NCBI RefSeq assembly: GCF_036711975.1
Contig: NC_091970.1
Coordinates: 10,237,501 to 10,301,500, forward strand
DNA: 64,000 bases
Direction of reading: 5' to 3'
Source of the DNA: Onthophagus taurus
Taxonomy: Eukaryota; Arthropoda; Insecta; Coleoptera; Scarabaeidae
Below the pieces are notes generated by a model that made no database searches, had not been told where the DNA came from, and saw only the letters and a program-made list of their open reading frames with translations. Of the stretch, positions 32,411-42,969 are shown piece by piece (the stretch's first letter is position 1; the number at the start of each line of letters is the position of its first letter). The translations under genes and the position numbers were made by a program.

Positions 32411-33748
32411 TTAATATTTAAATTAAATAGAGCCTCAAATGATTAGTAGAATCCACGCTTTATGTTTGTATTCATTACTAGTTGTTTAAGATGAAGTAAA
32501 AAGTCAGTCAAAATACATATTTCAAAGAAAATATTTATCGCACTACATATTACTATTTAAAAAAATAATTGCTTAACCTAGTCCTTCCGTCCTTTGTTAA
32601 CTCGCCTGCTTTTGAGAATACCCTCTCAGATGGCACTGATGTTGCTGGCACGCAGAGATACTTATTTGCAAATTAATATAGTTCCGGGAACATCTCCTTC
32701 TTGGACTCCCAAAAGTCTAAAGGATTCAGCTTCCTATCTACCGATGGTAGGTCTAGGTACTGCTTCATTTGTGCTTCGGCAGAATGTGTCGCTGAATTCC
32801 TGCTTAGCCTTTATATCAAAATGTTCCCAAAGTAAACTAGCTTGGTTGTTCTCGCTTTAATATTTAAATTAAATAGAGCCTCAAATGATTAGTAGAATCC
32901 ACGTTTTATGATTGTATTCATTACTAGTTGTTTAATATGAAATAAAAAGTCAGTCAAAATACATATTTCAAAGAAAATATTTATCGCACTACATATTACT
33001 ATTTAAAAAGATGATTGCTTAACCTAGTCCTTCCGTCCTTTGTTATCTCGCCTGCTTTTGAGAATACCCTCTCAGATGGCACTGATGTTGCTGGCACGCA
33101 GAGATACTTATTTGCAAATTAATATAGTTCCGGGAACATCTCCTTCTTAGACTCCCAAAAGTCTAAAGGATTCAGCTTCCTATCTACCGATGGTAGGTCT
33201 AGGTACTGCTTCATTTGTGCTTCGGCAGAATGTGTCGCTGAATTCCTGCTTAGCCTTTATGTCAAAATGCTCCCAAAGTAAACTAGCTTGGTTGTTCTCG
33301 CTTTAATATTTAAATTAAATAGAGACTCAAATGATTAGTAGAATCCACGTTTTATGATTGTATTCATTACTAGTTGTTTAATATGAAGTAAAAAGTCAGT
33401 CAAAATACATATTTCAAAGAAAATATTTATCGCACTACATATTACTATTTAAAAAGATGATTGCTTAACCTAGTCCTTCCGTCCTTTGTTATCTCGCCTG
33501 CTTTTGAGAATACCCTCTCAGATGGCACTGATGTTGCTGGCACGCAGAGATACTTATTTGCAAGTTTATATAGTTCCGGGAACATCTCCTTCTTGGACTC
33601 CCAAAAGTCTAAAGGATTCAGCTTCCTATCTACCAATGGTAGGTCTAGGTACTGCTTCATTTGTGCTTCGGCAGAATGTGTCGCTGAATTCCTGCTTAGC
33701 CTTTATATCAAAATGCTCCCAAAGTAAACTAGCTTGGTTGTTCTTGCT
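32411..33748 (-). repeat. Three tandem 446-bp copies of the hAT 3' segment
   Basis: The block beginning TTAATATTTAAATTAAATAG starts at 32411, 32857 and 33303, exactly 446 bases apart. Each unit contains the coding sequence of the hAT dimerisation domain on the minus strand plus flanking AT-rich DNA. The copies are almost identical. Only the third is contiguous with the rest of the transposase gene. Confidence 0.93.
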
Positions 33749-34570
33749 GGAATCTAAAATTTATATTCAAATATACTCTATTATCGAAGTATTGCAATAA
33801 CAAACAAAAAAAAAACTTTTAACGAAAATGAGTACAAGATATTTCAGAATTTGGAGTTTCTAGATGCTGAGTGATAGTCACAATCAAATCCTCTACTTCT
33901 TCTGTAATCCATTTAAGGGCTTGATTACCATTTATTACCTTATCGAAGGCCAATATCTTTAATCTGGGGTCCTTTGCACAAATTTTTGAAGATTCAACAT
34001 CATGAAAATTAGTTTGCAATATCTTTCCCGTGGATGTTATTGGTTGTGCATTCTCAACAGCGTGTTGGACACCACGAATTAAGGGGATGATAATGGACAA
34101 TGTTATATATTTTTCTCCCGACAACTCGGAAGTCATAGCTTCAATAGGTTTTAAAATACATATGCAGTCTTTAATTAGTGCCCAGTCTTTCGATGACAAA
34201 AGTTGGGCATTGCTGCTGACAACAGAACTTTTAATTCCTCTAATCTTTGCATCATCGCCAAGCAAGAATTCCATCTTGTTGAAACGTCTTGTTTCACTTT
34301 TAGCAGAGGAAGTTTCCTTTGATCCTGCATTTTGGCCAGTTCACCAGATGCTACAGTGCTTCTTTTAAAGTGTCTCACAATATTTTTGCATTTCTCGAGC
34401 AATTGCTGTAGATCGGCATGTTTGAGGGCGTCCATAGTATATAGGTTCAGCGTATGTGCTATACAGGGTTAGTGAGTCTTATTGAGATGAACAGTGATAG
34501 CGTTTCTCATATTTAAAGCGTTATCTGTTACAATACAGTAAACTTTTTCAAAGATATCCCAACTTATTTT
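33445..34570 (-). pseudogene. hAT transposase, ZBED type, broken
   Basis: On the minus strand, about 34550-34440 reads YCIVTDNALNMRNAI (catalytic Asp region) with HTLNLYT. 34435-34175 reads LQQLLEKCKNIVRHFKRS and QDVSTRWNSCLAMMQRL. 34274-33819 has ILKPIEAMTSELSGEKYITL. 33660-33445 is the hAT dimerisation domain: NPLDFWESKKEMFPELYK, KYLCVPATSVPSERVFS and AGEITKDGRTRLS. The frames are separated by shifts and the N-terminal BED finger is absent. Two further copies of the dimerisation domain sequence lie in the tandem repeat to the left. Confidence 0.9.
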
Positions 34571-34650
34571 ATTCCCTTGTAAAATAATCGATTAATAATA
34601 AAATAATCGATTATTCATATATCTCGATTATGCCCATCACTACTATATAC

Positions 34651-34989
34651 AGTTCGGGACCAGGTGCACCTCGAATTAATGACGTCACGCATTGGTAGGC
34701 AGCTACTATTTCATACATAATTAGCAAAATGCTTAATTTATTCTATTAGTGTTTTATAATGTTGTTAATTTGAAACTTAATAAGGACATAAGATAATATA
34801 TTATAGTTTCACACCTGAACAGTCGATGTTACAACGCCTCGGCCAAATAAAGTGAAATGTATAACCAATGCTGCATGATGTTGATCGATTAAGCTGAGGT
34901 CATTTGCGGACGAGGTGCTACAATTAATGCTATATTACCATAAAACTGACACAATTTGTTAGAAGGACAAAATTAAATCACTCTCACTT
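34651..34989. repeat. Satellite-related intergenic sequence
   Basis: It contains AAGCTGAGGTCATTTGCGG followed by ACGAGGTGCTACA at about 34895-34925, a diverged copy of the dispersed satellite core. The stretch 34680-34790 (GACGTCACGCATTGGTAGGC, AATTAGCAAAATGCTTAATT) resembles 16855-16930. Confidence 0.6.
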
Positions 34990-35207
34990 ACTTTACTTGA
35001 TTTATTTAAATTGTGATCCTTTTTCGCGGGTAACAACTCGACACGTGTGTCCCTTTCGATCTCTCACTAACGACATCTATGAACGAGAGTCGCAACATAA
35101 CTCCCGCCTTGAAAGAGTTATCTTTCAAAAAATAAAAAAATAGTACATAAAGAAACTTAAGAACATATAGAACATAAGAACAGGATCTGGACCAGGATGG
35201 AGTTCTT

Positions 35208-35640
35208 CTATTCTTCTTGTTCTCCACTGCATTGGGGGGTGGTTGTCATCTTTAAGCAGAACTTCCAACTTTGACAAGATCTTCTCGGTCGAATCTCCAC
35301 TTCGTCCTTTGTTGTAGAGTATGCACATACTTCAATGACCACCTTTTCCAAAATGATTGGTGTAATTTTTAGAGTTGTTCGTAATTTGTTAATCGGTTTG
35401 CAGGAATTTATACTTCCCAATAAGGCCGTGCCAATCCAAAAATGTCCTGGAGTCAATAATTCCAAATCTTGAGGGTCAGAGGATAAAGGAAGTGAAGGTC
35501 TTGAGTTTACGATTGACTCAATTTGGATTAAAACTGTGGGAAAGGTCTCATAGCTTAGTCTTTCATCACCAATTGTTCCCATCAAATGATACTTAATCCG
35601 TTTAAACGCAGCTTCTCAAATCCCACCAAAGTGAGCACTT
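35208..35640 (-). pseudogene. BEL/Pao integrase C-terminal piece
   Basis: It reads ARSAHFGGI (stop) EAAFKRIKYHLMGTIGDE, YETFPTVLIQIESIVNSRPS, LELLTPGHFWIGTALLGS. This is the segment that follows the catalytic glutamate in Pao integrases. The final LHPGPD block lies in an overlapping frame at 35125-35328. Confidence 0.82.
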
Positions 35641-35654
35641 CTTGCGGGAATGAG

Positions 35655-36275
35655 TACTCACACAGTACTTAGACCCCAACTGTGCATCCTCCCAACACTC
35701 TCTCCGGTTAAATCAACCAGCCTAAGGAGTTATCAAAGGCTAGGATACAGCCTTTCCGTAGTAGGGCATTCTTCCCCGAACACTCTTAATCTGAGGTCCT
35801 TGAGGGTTAGTCACACAAGATGTAATACACCATCTCGTCGTCTTGTTCACAAGCACGACACAGAGGGTTGTCAACAGACTTTATGTTATAAAGGTGTTTG
35901 TTTACCTTACAGTGACCTGTAATAAGTCCCGTAATAATTTCTGTGCTGCGTCAGCTGAGGGATAAAATAATAACCGCTTAGCTAACTGGCACCTTTTAAC
36001 TCTATCTCACCAGTCAAGGAACTTTTTGCGAGTTAGGCTTTTGATTAACTCAATATGAGATATCATAGAAGGGACAACTGTTGGCAAAGGGGAACAGGGC
36101 ACTTTCCCAGCAGCCCTTTTTGCCAGCCTATCGGCGTGTTTATTCCCCGAGTGAGTCGAGTGTCCCTTTATCCACTGCAGTGTGACACTGTTTAGTATTG
36201 CCGCCTCTTCAAACGCCAAATAACAATCCATAATCAGTGCAAAGCTAGCTAAGTCTTCTATTAAATTCTTAGCCC
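35655..36275 (-). pseudogene. LINE RNase H and zinc-finger fragment inside BEL
   Basis: From about 36275 to 36010 the minus strand reads SVTLQWIKGHSTHSGNKHAD and RLAKRAAG, the end of a LINE-type RNase H (His and Asp). About 35990-35690 then reads a damaged C-terminal zinc-finger region (SVDNPLCRACEQDDE). It lies exactly where BEL integrase is interrupted, so the reading frame at 36372-36007 fuses BEL integrase (SDNSTNFKGA) to LINE RNase H. A relative of this LINE lies at 54.5-56.4 kb. Confidence 0.75.
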
Positions 36276-36373
36276 CTTTAAAATTAGTAGAATTATCGGA
36301 ATATAAGCATCGACACAAACCTCGTCTACCCACAAACCTTTTAAATGTATTCAGAAATGTGTCAGATTTCATG

Positions 36374-36691
36374 TCAGAACTCTAAATGTAATGTCTTCGT
36401 AGCCAAACAAACAAATAAACAAACGTAGGACTTAATAAACCTTCGGTTTCTTAATTTACCATCCTTGATTAGTATAGGACCTGCATAATCCACACCTACA
36501 TCCGTAAATGGTATTGTTCGTTCTTTGGGCAACATATCCATCTTTGGAAAAATCAATCCAGGTTGTACTCGAAAACAAATTGTGCATGAACGTAATATCT
36601 TTTTAATCACATTTTTCGGCCAATATTTAAGTCTTATAATTGAAAGAAGAGTTTGAACTGGCGTTGCTGTTGGCGCATGTAAATTTTCCAA
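36374..36691 (-). pseudogene. BEL/Pao integrase N-terminal and core start
   Basis: An open 105-residue frame covers the zinc-binding part and the first catalytic aspartate (VGVDYAGPILIKDGK), ending at TLHLEF. It is preceded by ENLHAPTATPVQTLLS, the usual stretch before the HHCC finger. Stop codons separate it from the neighbouring pieces. Confidence 0.83.
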
Positions 36692-36834
36692 ATGTTTATG
36701 ACGAATGATTAATTCAGTTAACTTGTTTAGAGGGTAAAATTATTTGATTATTTGATATGTGTTTGCCAATCTACCACCTACTCTCAAAAGACCATCTTCG
36801 TCTAAGAATGGATCTAAAGTTTTCAACTTACTGG

Positions 36835-37227
36835 TCAGTTTAATTTTAAATTAGATATATCGTCATTAAATTCTTGAGCTAATTTGACCAATAACTTTTT
36901 ACTCTTCTCCAATTCCTCAATAGTCAAAACTCCTCGGTTTTTTGTGTCCTTATTTTCAGAACAATTTGATTTAAAACGCAACCTCTGCAACTTCGACCAA
37001 CTAGAATATCTATTAAAAATTGGTGCGACATTAGTGTTTTGGGTTATCATTAAATTCGTAGTTTTCAATTCAGGAATTTCTTCTGTCATCTCGGCAGGCA
37101 TCTCCAACCAATGTGGTTCGTGCCACCAACTGTTTTCTTTGATACTTTTTGAATCGGTTCCTCTAGAAATCAGGTCGGCTGGGTTATCCTTTGATGACAT
37201 ATGCAACCAATTGTCAGTGTCAAACAA
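36835..37227 (-). pseudogene. BEL/Pao RNase H-integrase linker
   Basis: A 130-residue open frame begins after the RNase H and carries the BEL-typical PADLISRGTDS and NSWWHEPHWLEMP blocks. The RNase H itself lies upstream in another frame at about 37388-37235. Confidence 0.83.
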
Positions 37228-37389
37228 TTTTTGAATCAGAAAAATACCACGTCTTATCTATGGGTACATTTAAAGCTTCTTTTACTGATGTTATTAACTT
37301 TACCAATAATGCTGCAGCAGCTAATTCTAAACGAGCAGTTCTGCCTTTGACATCGCCAGGGAAATCAGAGAAAGCGGAGACAACATAAG

Positions 37390-38760
37390 TGAAATAGCTG
37401 TCATAACAAAGATTCTAAGTACACTACCAAGTAAATATAGAACTTTTAGACAAGCTTGGTTGTTTGTAGATGAAACAAAACAAACTCTTCAAAATTTATC
37501 GTCAAGGTTGATTGATGAAGAAGCCAACCTTGCCGCAACAGAAACTGCCGAACACGCCTTAGCTGCAACCTCCAATAAAAAACCAGAAAAGAAGTTTGAT
37601 AAAAAGAAAATTACCTGTTACAATTGTAGGCAAAAAGGTCATTTTGCCAACCATTGCAAAAACAAAGCATCAAAGCAGGAAACTGCAAGCAATTCGAAAA
37701 ATTTTGGAGCTTTCAATTCAGCTGTAGATCTAAAATTGCAAGACGTCCTGCGAAAAACAAGATAATTTAAGTATAAAACTTGGTAATGGAGAACAGTTGA
37801 TGGTAAAAGGTATTGGAAGAGTGAACATAGAGTGCTCTTTGCTAATTGGATCTACCTGGAGGAGATGAGTAATGAACGATGTATGGTATGTTCCGAAATG
37901 AAGCTAAAATAAATATGGTAAAAGCCGTTGCGAACAGAATTGTTATAAATCTGTACAAATTAGCAATCCGAACTATAATTCCAGAAATTAACTTCCTCAA
38001 CTTCTTTAAAAACTTGGCATGAACGTTTAGGCCATGCCAAAAACCAGGAGAGTTCATACATACGGACTTGTATGGTCCCATGTCCGTTCCCTCCGTAAAT
38101 GGACATCTGTACTTTGTTCTATTTAAAGATCACGTTACTGGCTTTAGGAAAGTGTACTTCATGAAACACAAATCTGATATATTTCATCATTTCAAAACAT
38201 TCGTACAATATTGTGGAAAGTTTGAATACAGATTCAAAACTATTCGTGCTGACAATGGCAAAGAGTACACAAACGAGCAGTTTCAAGATTTCTTAATGTT
38301 AAGTGAATAGAGTTTGAAACATGTTCACCTTATTGTCATGAACAAAAGTGTAAAGCGGAGAGAGAACATAGAACAATAGTAGAAAGTGCTCGTTCTATGA
38401 CATATACAAAAGATTTGCCGACTTAGCTGTGGGCAGAAGCTGTGAATGCAGCTGTATACATTCTGAACAGTACAACAAACAAAAGAAACCCGAATATAAC
38501 ACCATACAAGCTATGGACGGGAAGAATGGTTTTTTTGGATCACTTGAAAGTATATGGAAGTACCGCCTACATGCACGTTCCAGACAACTTAAGAAAAGTG
38601 ATAAGAAATGTGTCATTTGATGAAGATCAACCAGCTCCGAAGACAAGACAATATACTGTCTTAAACATAGAAGATGATATTTTCGATGACGAGGTAAATG
38701 ACAACAATTTACCAATTCTACCGTCCTTGGATCTCAAGAAGAAAATGTATTTATTTAGTA
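37390..38760 (+). mobile_element. Copia retrotransposon, truncated both ends
   Basis: The plus-strand order is gag end (SEIAVITKILSTLPSKYRTF, 37385-37765 with a zinc knuckle), a degraded protease/pre-integrase stretch (LGNGEQLMVKGIGRVNI; WHERLGH-like at about 38010-38035) and integrase (38060-38760). RT, RNase H and LTRs are missing. It abuts BEL on the left and the intron/acceptor of the nucleotidase exon at 38833 on the right. Confidence 0.85.
37460..37765 (+). pseudogene. Copia Gag C-terminal part with zinc knuckle
   Basis: 101 residues, with LFVDETKQTLQNLSSRLIDE followed by a CCHC zinc knuckle, CYNCRQKGHFANHC, that would bind element RNA. The N-terminal part of Gag is in the preceding 75 bases and further upstream is lost. 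Stop at 37765; the normal continuation into protease is frameshifted. Confidence 0.85.
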
Positions 38761-38783
38761 ATATTAATTTTATTTATAATTAA
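38068..38783 (+). pseudogene. Copia integrase, frameshifted
   Basis: The first frame (38068-38310) has GPMSVPSVNGHLYFVLFKDH, TGFRKVYFMKHKS and IRADNGKEYTNEQF (second Asp). After stops and a shift, a frame has REHRTIVESARSM with the catalytic Glu, and 38442-38783 continues with NAAVYILNSTTNKRNP, TPYKLWTGRMVFLDHLKVYG. The family is unmistakable; the function is lost. Confidence 0.87.
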
Positions 38784-38832
38784 ATAAATATTAATTAACA
38801 ATTAAAAAATTTCATTCCCATTTTAATTTCAG

Positions 38833-39595
38833 ATCAAACATAACAAATTTAAAAAATGAAGTGTTAGGAATCAGCCGAGTTTTCCTTCAAGGTGGTTATT
38901 ACTGCCGCTTAAACGAGTGTAATTTTGGTAACTTAATGACAGACGCGTTTTGTGAATACAAAGCAGATAAATTTGTCGGATCAAATTTGTATTGGACCGA
39001 TTCCCCGATCGCTTTAGTCAACGCGGGTACATTCTCAGCCAGCATAAATTGCACCAAACAAGAAGGAAACATAACAATCGCCGATTTATACGCAGCTTTA
39101 CCATTCGGAGATAAACTGGTTACTTTGCAACTAAACACATCAACGTTACTTCAAATGCTTGAAAATTCCGTAAAATCGAACGGCGAAACAACCTACGGGG
39201 AATTTTTACAAGTTTCTGGATTAAAAATTGTTTATGATATGAACAAAAAACCGAATCAACGTGTCGTTAAGGTTATGGTGAGGTGTTCGAAATGTGATGT
39301 GCCATATTTCGAGCCGATTAAAAATAATTCGAGTTATACGGTAATAACGAATTCGTTTCTTTCGAAGGGGGGAGATGGGTACGATTTTTTACAATTTAAT
39401 GATTTCGAACGAACCCACGAGGAAGTTACCGATTTAGATGTGGTTAGAAAATATGTTAGTTTATCTGGAATCGTTCAAGCTAACTTAGAAAATCGAATAA
39501 CTATTATTGCAAAGAGAAATAACGGAGGAAATTTGGAAAATAATATTTTTTATAACTTAATGCTTATTATTATTATGTTACAAAATCGTGCATAA
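38833..39595 (+). CDS. 5'-nucleotidase/apyrase terminal exon (partial gene 3 or alternative exon of gene 2)
   Basis: An acceptor (TTTTAATTTCAG) at 38832 is followed by an open exon whose phase needs two bases from the previous exon, exactly the phase of gene 2 exon 2. It encodes the complete C-domain: SRVFLQGGYYCRLNECNFGN, YWTDSPIALVNAGTFSASIN, LPFGDKLVTLQL, LQVSGLKIVYD, VRCSKCDVPYFEPI, FLSKGGDGYDF. It ends in a hydrophobic stretch (FYNLMLIIIMLQNRA) behind NNGGN, plausible as a GPI signal, unlike gene 2's own last exon. No metallophosphatase exons for it exist in 32276-38832, which is filled with hAT, BEL, LINE and Copia sequence. Joined to gene 2 exons 1-2 it would give 566 residues in frame. 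Whether it is used that way is inference; it could equally be an orphan exon. Confidence 0.8.
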
Positions 39596-40142
39596 TTGAG
39601 TTACCTAATTAATACACTGAAATACATGTTAATGTCATATTAACACAAAGTTAGTGTCAAACAACGTACCTCCTCGGTCGCAAATGGCTTAATACGCTGA
39701 AATATAAGTTAATGTAAATATTAAGCCGAGGTCGCTTGCGGCCGAGGCGCTACATTTCATATCATATCAACACAAGGTTGGTGTGAAATAACAAAGCCAC
39801 AAGCGAACTTGGTTTAATACACTGAAATGCATGATTATACTGTATTGTATGACACTGTATTAAACCGTGATCGCTACACAGTTAATACCATTTGACACTG
39901 TAATGTTTATTTTGTAAATAGAAATACAGTGATGACTATAATCCGTTGCTTATATTTAGACTTATACCGAATAAGACGTATAACCAACCTTTCCCATATA
40001 AAGTAATGTAAAAATTAATTAAGACACTGTTTGCAAAAAACTTAACTTTATTATAGATTTTTAAAGTTATGATATTAAATTAATTATTTCAGTAATAATT
40101 ATTAAAACGAAACAAACTGTGGTTAAAACCTTACTACTAAAA
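39596..40142. repeat. Dispersed satellite copies downstream of the exon
   Basis: It contains AATACACTGAAATACATG and AAGCCGAGGTCGCTTGCGG at about 39720-39750, with CCTCGGTCGCAAATGGC in inverse orientation at about 39672. Further diverged copies run to 39910 (CAGTTAATACCATTTGACAC). The same wording recurs at 49900-50000. The stretch 40000-40142 is plain AT-rich. Confidence 0.65.
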
Positions 40143-41313
40143 TACAGGGTTCGGTAAAAGGAAAGATTTAAGGTAGGGTTTGTAGCACGCCGCGAAGTGA
40201 TGGGGAAGAAAGTAGCAAAAATTACTTTTTGAATACTACATCTGCCAAATGTCCTCCGTTAGAATTTATGCATTCTTGGAGTCATGTCTGAAAGTTTTGC
40301 ATAAAGAAGCTCTGCAAGCAAGAAGTCGCAGGGGGTTAGGTCGGGGGCTAACTGATTTCAAAGCGATTGAAGGGTACAGGGGAAGAACATACTAAGTCAC
40401 AAAAATTCATTTAGATTTTGGTGCCATCTGTTAGCGACGACATGACTCTAGCTTTGTATCAAGTCCATATAATGAAATATCAATCCTAGTCCATAGAAAT
40501 CGGCTTTGAAATTTGAGTGTGCAACGAAAGAACATTCTAAGTCCACCAGGCTTGCATAAATGTGACGTTTGCATCAGATTGCGTCAGTGTGACAAGTTAT
40601 TTCGTTGTAATGTGTTTGTGCTTGAAGTTTTTATTTTCTTATTGACTTACTGATCGTGTTTAATACAGTGTTAATAATGTCGAGTGAAGACGAAAATAAG
40701 ACGTTTGTAAGTTTTGGACGAAATACAAAAAAAGGAAAGTTACAGGAAGATTACGTTCTGCTAATAAGAGGTTACGTGTTGCTAGCCATGAGTGTGGTGA
40801 CAGTTGCTCCTGCAAGCGTTTAAAATGTTTTGAAACAGTGTCCGTTAAAGAAAGAGAACAATCAAAGTGCTTATTTAGCTAGCTTAATTTCAATTAATCA
40901 GATAAAACGTAGAAGACCACGAAAAAATGAAGCAGACAGTAACATGCATTTTGTTACAAAGTTAGATTGGTACGTGAAACAGGTGCGATTGAGGTTCCAA
41001 TATGCAGGAAGGCATTTCTTTCAATTTTTGGGACAACTTCTCAGATCATAAGGACTATCCAACATTCACTCATTACAACAGGAAATCCTCCAATCGACAA
41101 CAGGGTAAACAACTGACAAACTGTCAGACCAAACAATAGAAAGGATTCATTGCCATATTCAGTCTCTAAAAGGTAGGAAATCACACTATAGCTTGCATGA
41201 TTCCAAACGTTTATATTTACCTGATGATCTTTCGATTAAAAAATTGCACAATATGTACACTGATATAAATCCAGAAAATCCCGTGTCATACGAATGTTAC
41301 AGAAACATTGTTA

Positions 41314-42395
41314 ATACCCTGCTACCACTTTTTTCCTGAACTCAACCCGGTCAGCCCAAATCTCAGGGGAAGCAGATTCCTGGTCCACAATTGGACACTA
41401 GCCGTAAACTCACCGCTGAGACCTGCCACGACCACGCTAGGTGCCAACCCGACGCCCTCCCGCAGTGGATGGTGAAGGTTAAATGATAGAAGTAAATGTG
41501 TTCCCTCTCCTTTATTAAACCTTACAAATCTCATGAATGTAAACAAAAAATTATAAAATTACGGTCGACACAAAAATGTGGTACGTACCATTAATGTTTC
41601 ACAATTGATAAACGAAACCTTAATAAAATAGATGGTCCAATAAAGAGACAGTGGTTCGTAGTTTCTTCCTCACCTCCCCACACGTGGACGTCACAAATTG
41701 GCCCCCCGTTCCCAAGCGTCCGCGTCGTAACCGGCTTCAGGGTTCACTTTTTTTTTCTTCGGCCAGACGGGATTGTTGGTAATATTGTTTTTTAGTTGAT
41801 ACAAAAAAAAAGGGATAGAAAAAAAAAGGCCTAGACGGAAATAAAACACATTAGACAAACATTAACAATAACATCACAACATTACCTCCACTCCGGGAAG
41901 CCTGTGTTCAAGGGTGTTAAAAAAGAAGATCGCTATGGCTTGTCGGAAAAATAATCCGGAAAAAAAAGAGATTCCGCTTGAAAATACTTTTTACTTTGTA
42001 TTCTCACTTTTGTCACAAAAAAAACGTTGGATCCCGATACTTCGGATGAGAAGCCCCAATTGAGATAATTGAGTTTCGGTCTTCACGCCGTTCACTTCTC
42101 AGAATCAGCACGCTTTTCGATAATCCACAAGCAATCCGATCTTTTACTGGACACCACCAAGGTTACTCACAAACAGAGGAAGAGACGAAGAAGGAACACA
42201 TTTTTATACGAAAACACAAGTTATTCATACCAACTCATCCCAAATCAAATAAAAATTACTATTTATTCTGGCAACAACGCCCTCTTACCAACAAAAGGAT
42301 GAATTGATATGAAAAACAAACAAACATAACCCCACAAATATGTAAACAAGGAAAACAAATCTAAATTCTAATAAAACCGTAACAACCCAATATAA
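41314..42395. mobile_element. Insert of unknown type (about 1.1 kb) inside the DSCAGQN transposase
   Basis: The transposase frame is interrupted after YECYRNIVNT and resumes at ISFGYPRTDTC. The inserted sequence has no convincing ORF. It contains GC-rich patches (about 41340-41470, 41690-41760) and the phrase CACAAATTGGCCCCCCGTTCCC, which looks vaguely like a primer-binding-site region. A solo LTR or TRIM is possible but not demonstrated. Confidence 0.5.
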
Positions 42396-42969
42396 TATTT
42401 CATTTGGGTATCCAAGAACAGACACCTGCTTGAACTGCGACGAATTCCAGGCTAAGGTGTCATGCCTTCAAAAAGAAAAAGAAAATTGTACACCAGAAGA
42501 GTGCATCGCAAAAAAAAGGATATACGGAATACTTAACGAGTTACATTTGAGAAAAGCTAAAATGTTTTATAAGAGGAAAAGATTAGCAAAGAAAAAAGCA
42601 AGAAAATCTGCCTCTTATGAATCCATCTACATGGATTTTATGAAGAATCTGCCGGTGCCTAATATTTCAACAAATGACGTATATTATAAACGTCAGTTGT
42701 CATTTTATATGTTCAATATCCATGTTCTTTCTACCGCCGAATCTTACTTTTTCACATATGATCAGACCATTGCAAAAAAGGGAGCAGATGATGTGGCCTA
42801 TATGCTTTACCACGTTTGCAAAAACATTTTGCCACCTGAAGTAAGACACCTTGATATATTTTGCGACAGTTGTGCCGGGCAAAATAAAAATTATACGCTA
42901 TTCAGATCTCTTCATCACCTTGTTCATGACCTAGATCGTTTCGATACAGTTCAAGTTACGTTTCCAATA

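Larger units (their letters stand above)
32298..34642 (-). mobile_element. hAT transposon with triplicated internal segment
   Basis: The ends are TAGTGATGGGCATAATCGA and its complement, flanked by an 8-bp target duplication with one mismatch (CTATATAG at 32290-32297, CTATATAC at 34643-34650). A broken hAT transposase lies on the minus strand (34570-33445). The 5' side of the gene (BED zinc finger) is missing. The left third consists of three tandem 446-bp copies (about 32411-33748). It sits 22 bp after the stop codon of gene 2, probably in or near its 3' untranslated region. Confidence 0.92.
34990..37389 (-). mobile_element. BEL/Pao retrotransposon relic split by a LINE fragment
   Basis: On the minus strand, from 37389 leftwards: RNase H (GRTARLELAAAALLVKL, WYFSDSKIV), linker (HMSSKDNPADLISRGTDS, NSWWHEPHWLEMP), integrase zinc-binding region (LSIIRLKYWPKNVIKK, LRSCTICFRVQP), integrase core (TDVGVDYAGPILIKDGK, SYVCLFVCLATKTLHLEF, LYSDNSTNFKGA). 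After a LINE insert, the last integrase part follows (ARSAHFGGI, IVNSRPSLPLSSDPQDLELL, PMQWRTRRIEELHPG). The RT, protease and gag are missing where Copia sequence begins at about 37390. Frames are interrupted. No LTR was identified. Confidence 0.88.

Noticed and set aside
32594..32860. Plus-strand ORF repeated at 33486-33800
   Set aside because: Opposite strand of the triplicated hAT dimerisation domain.
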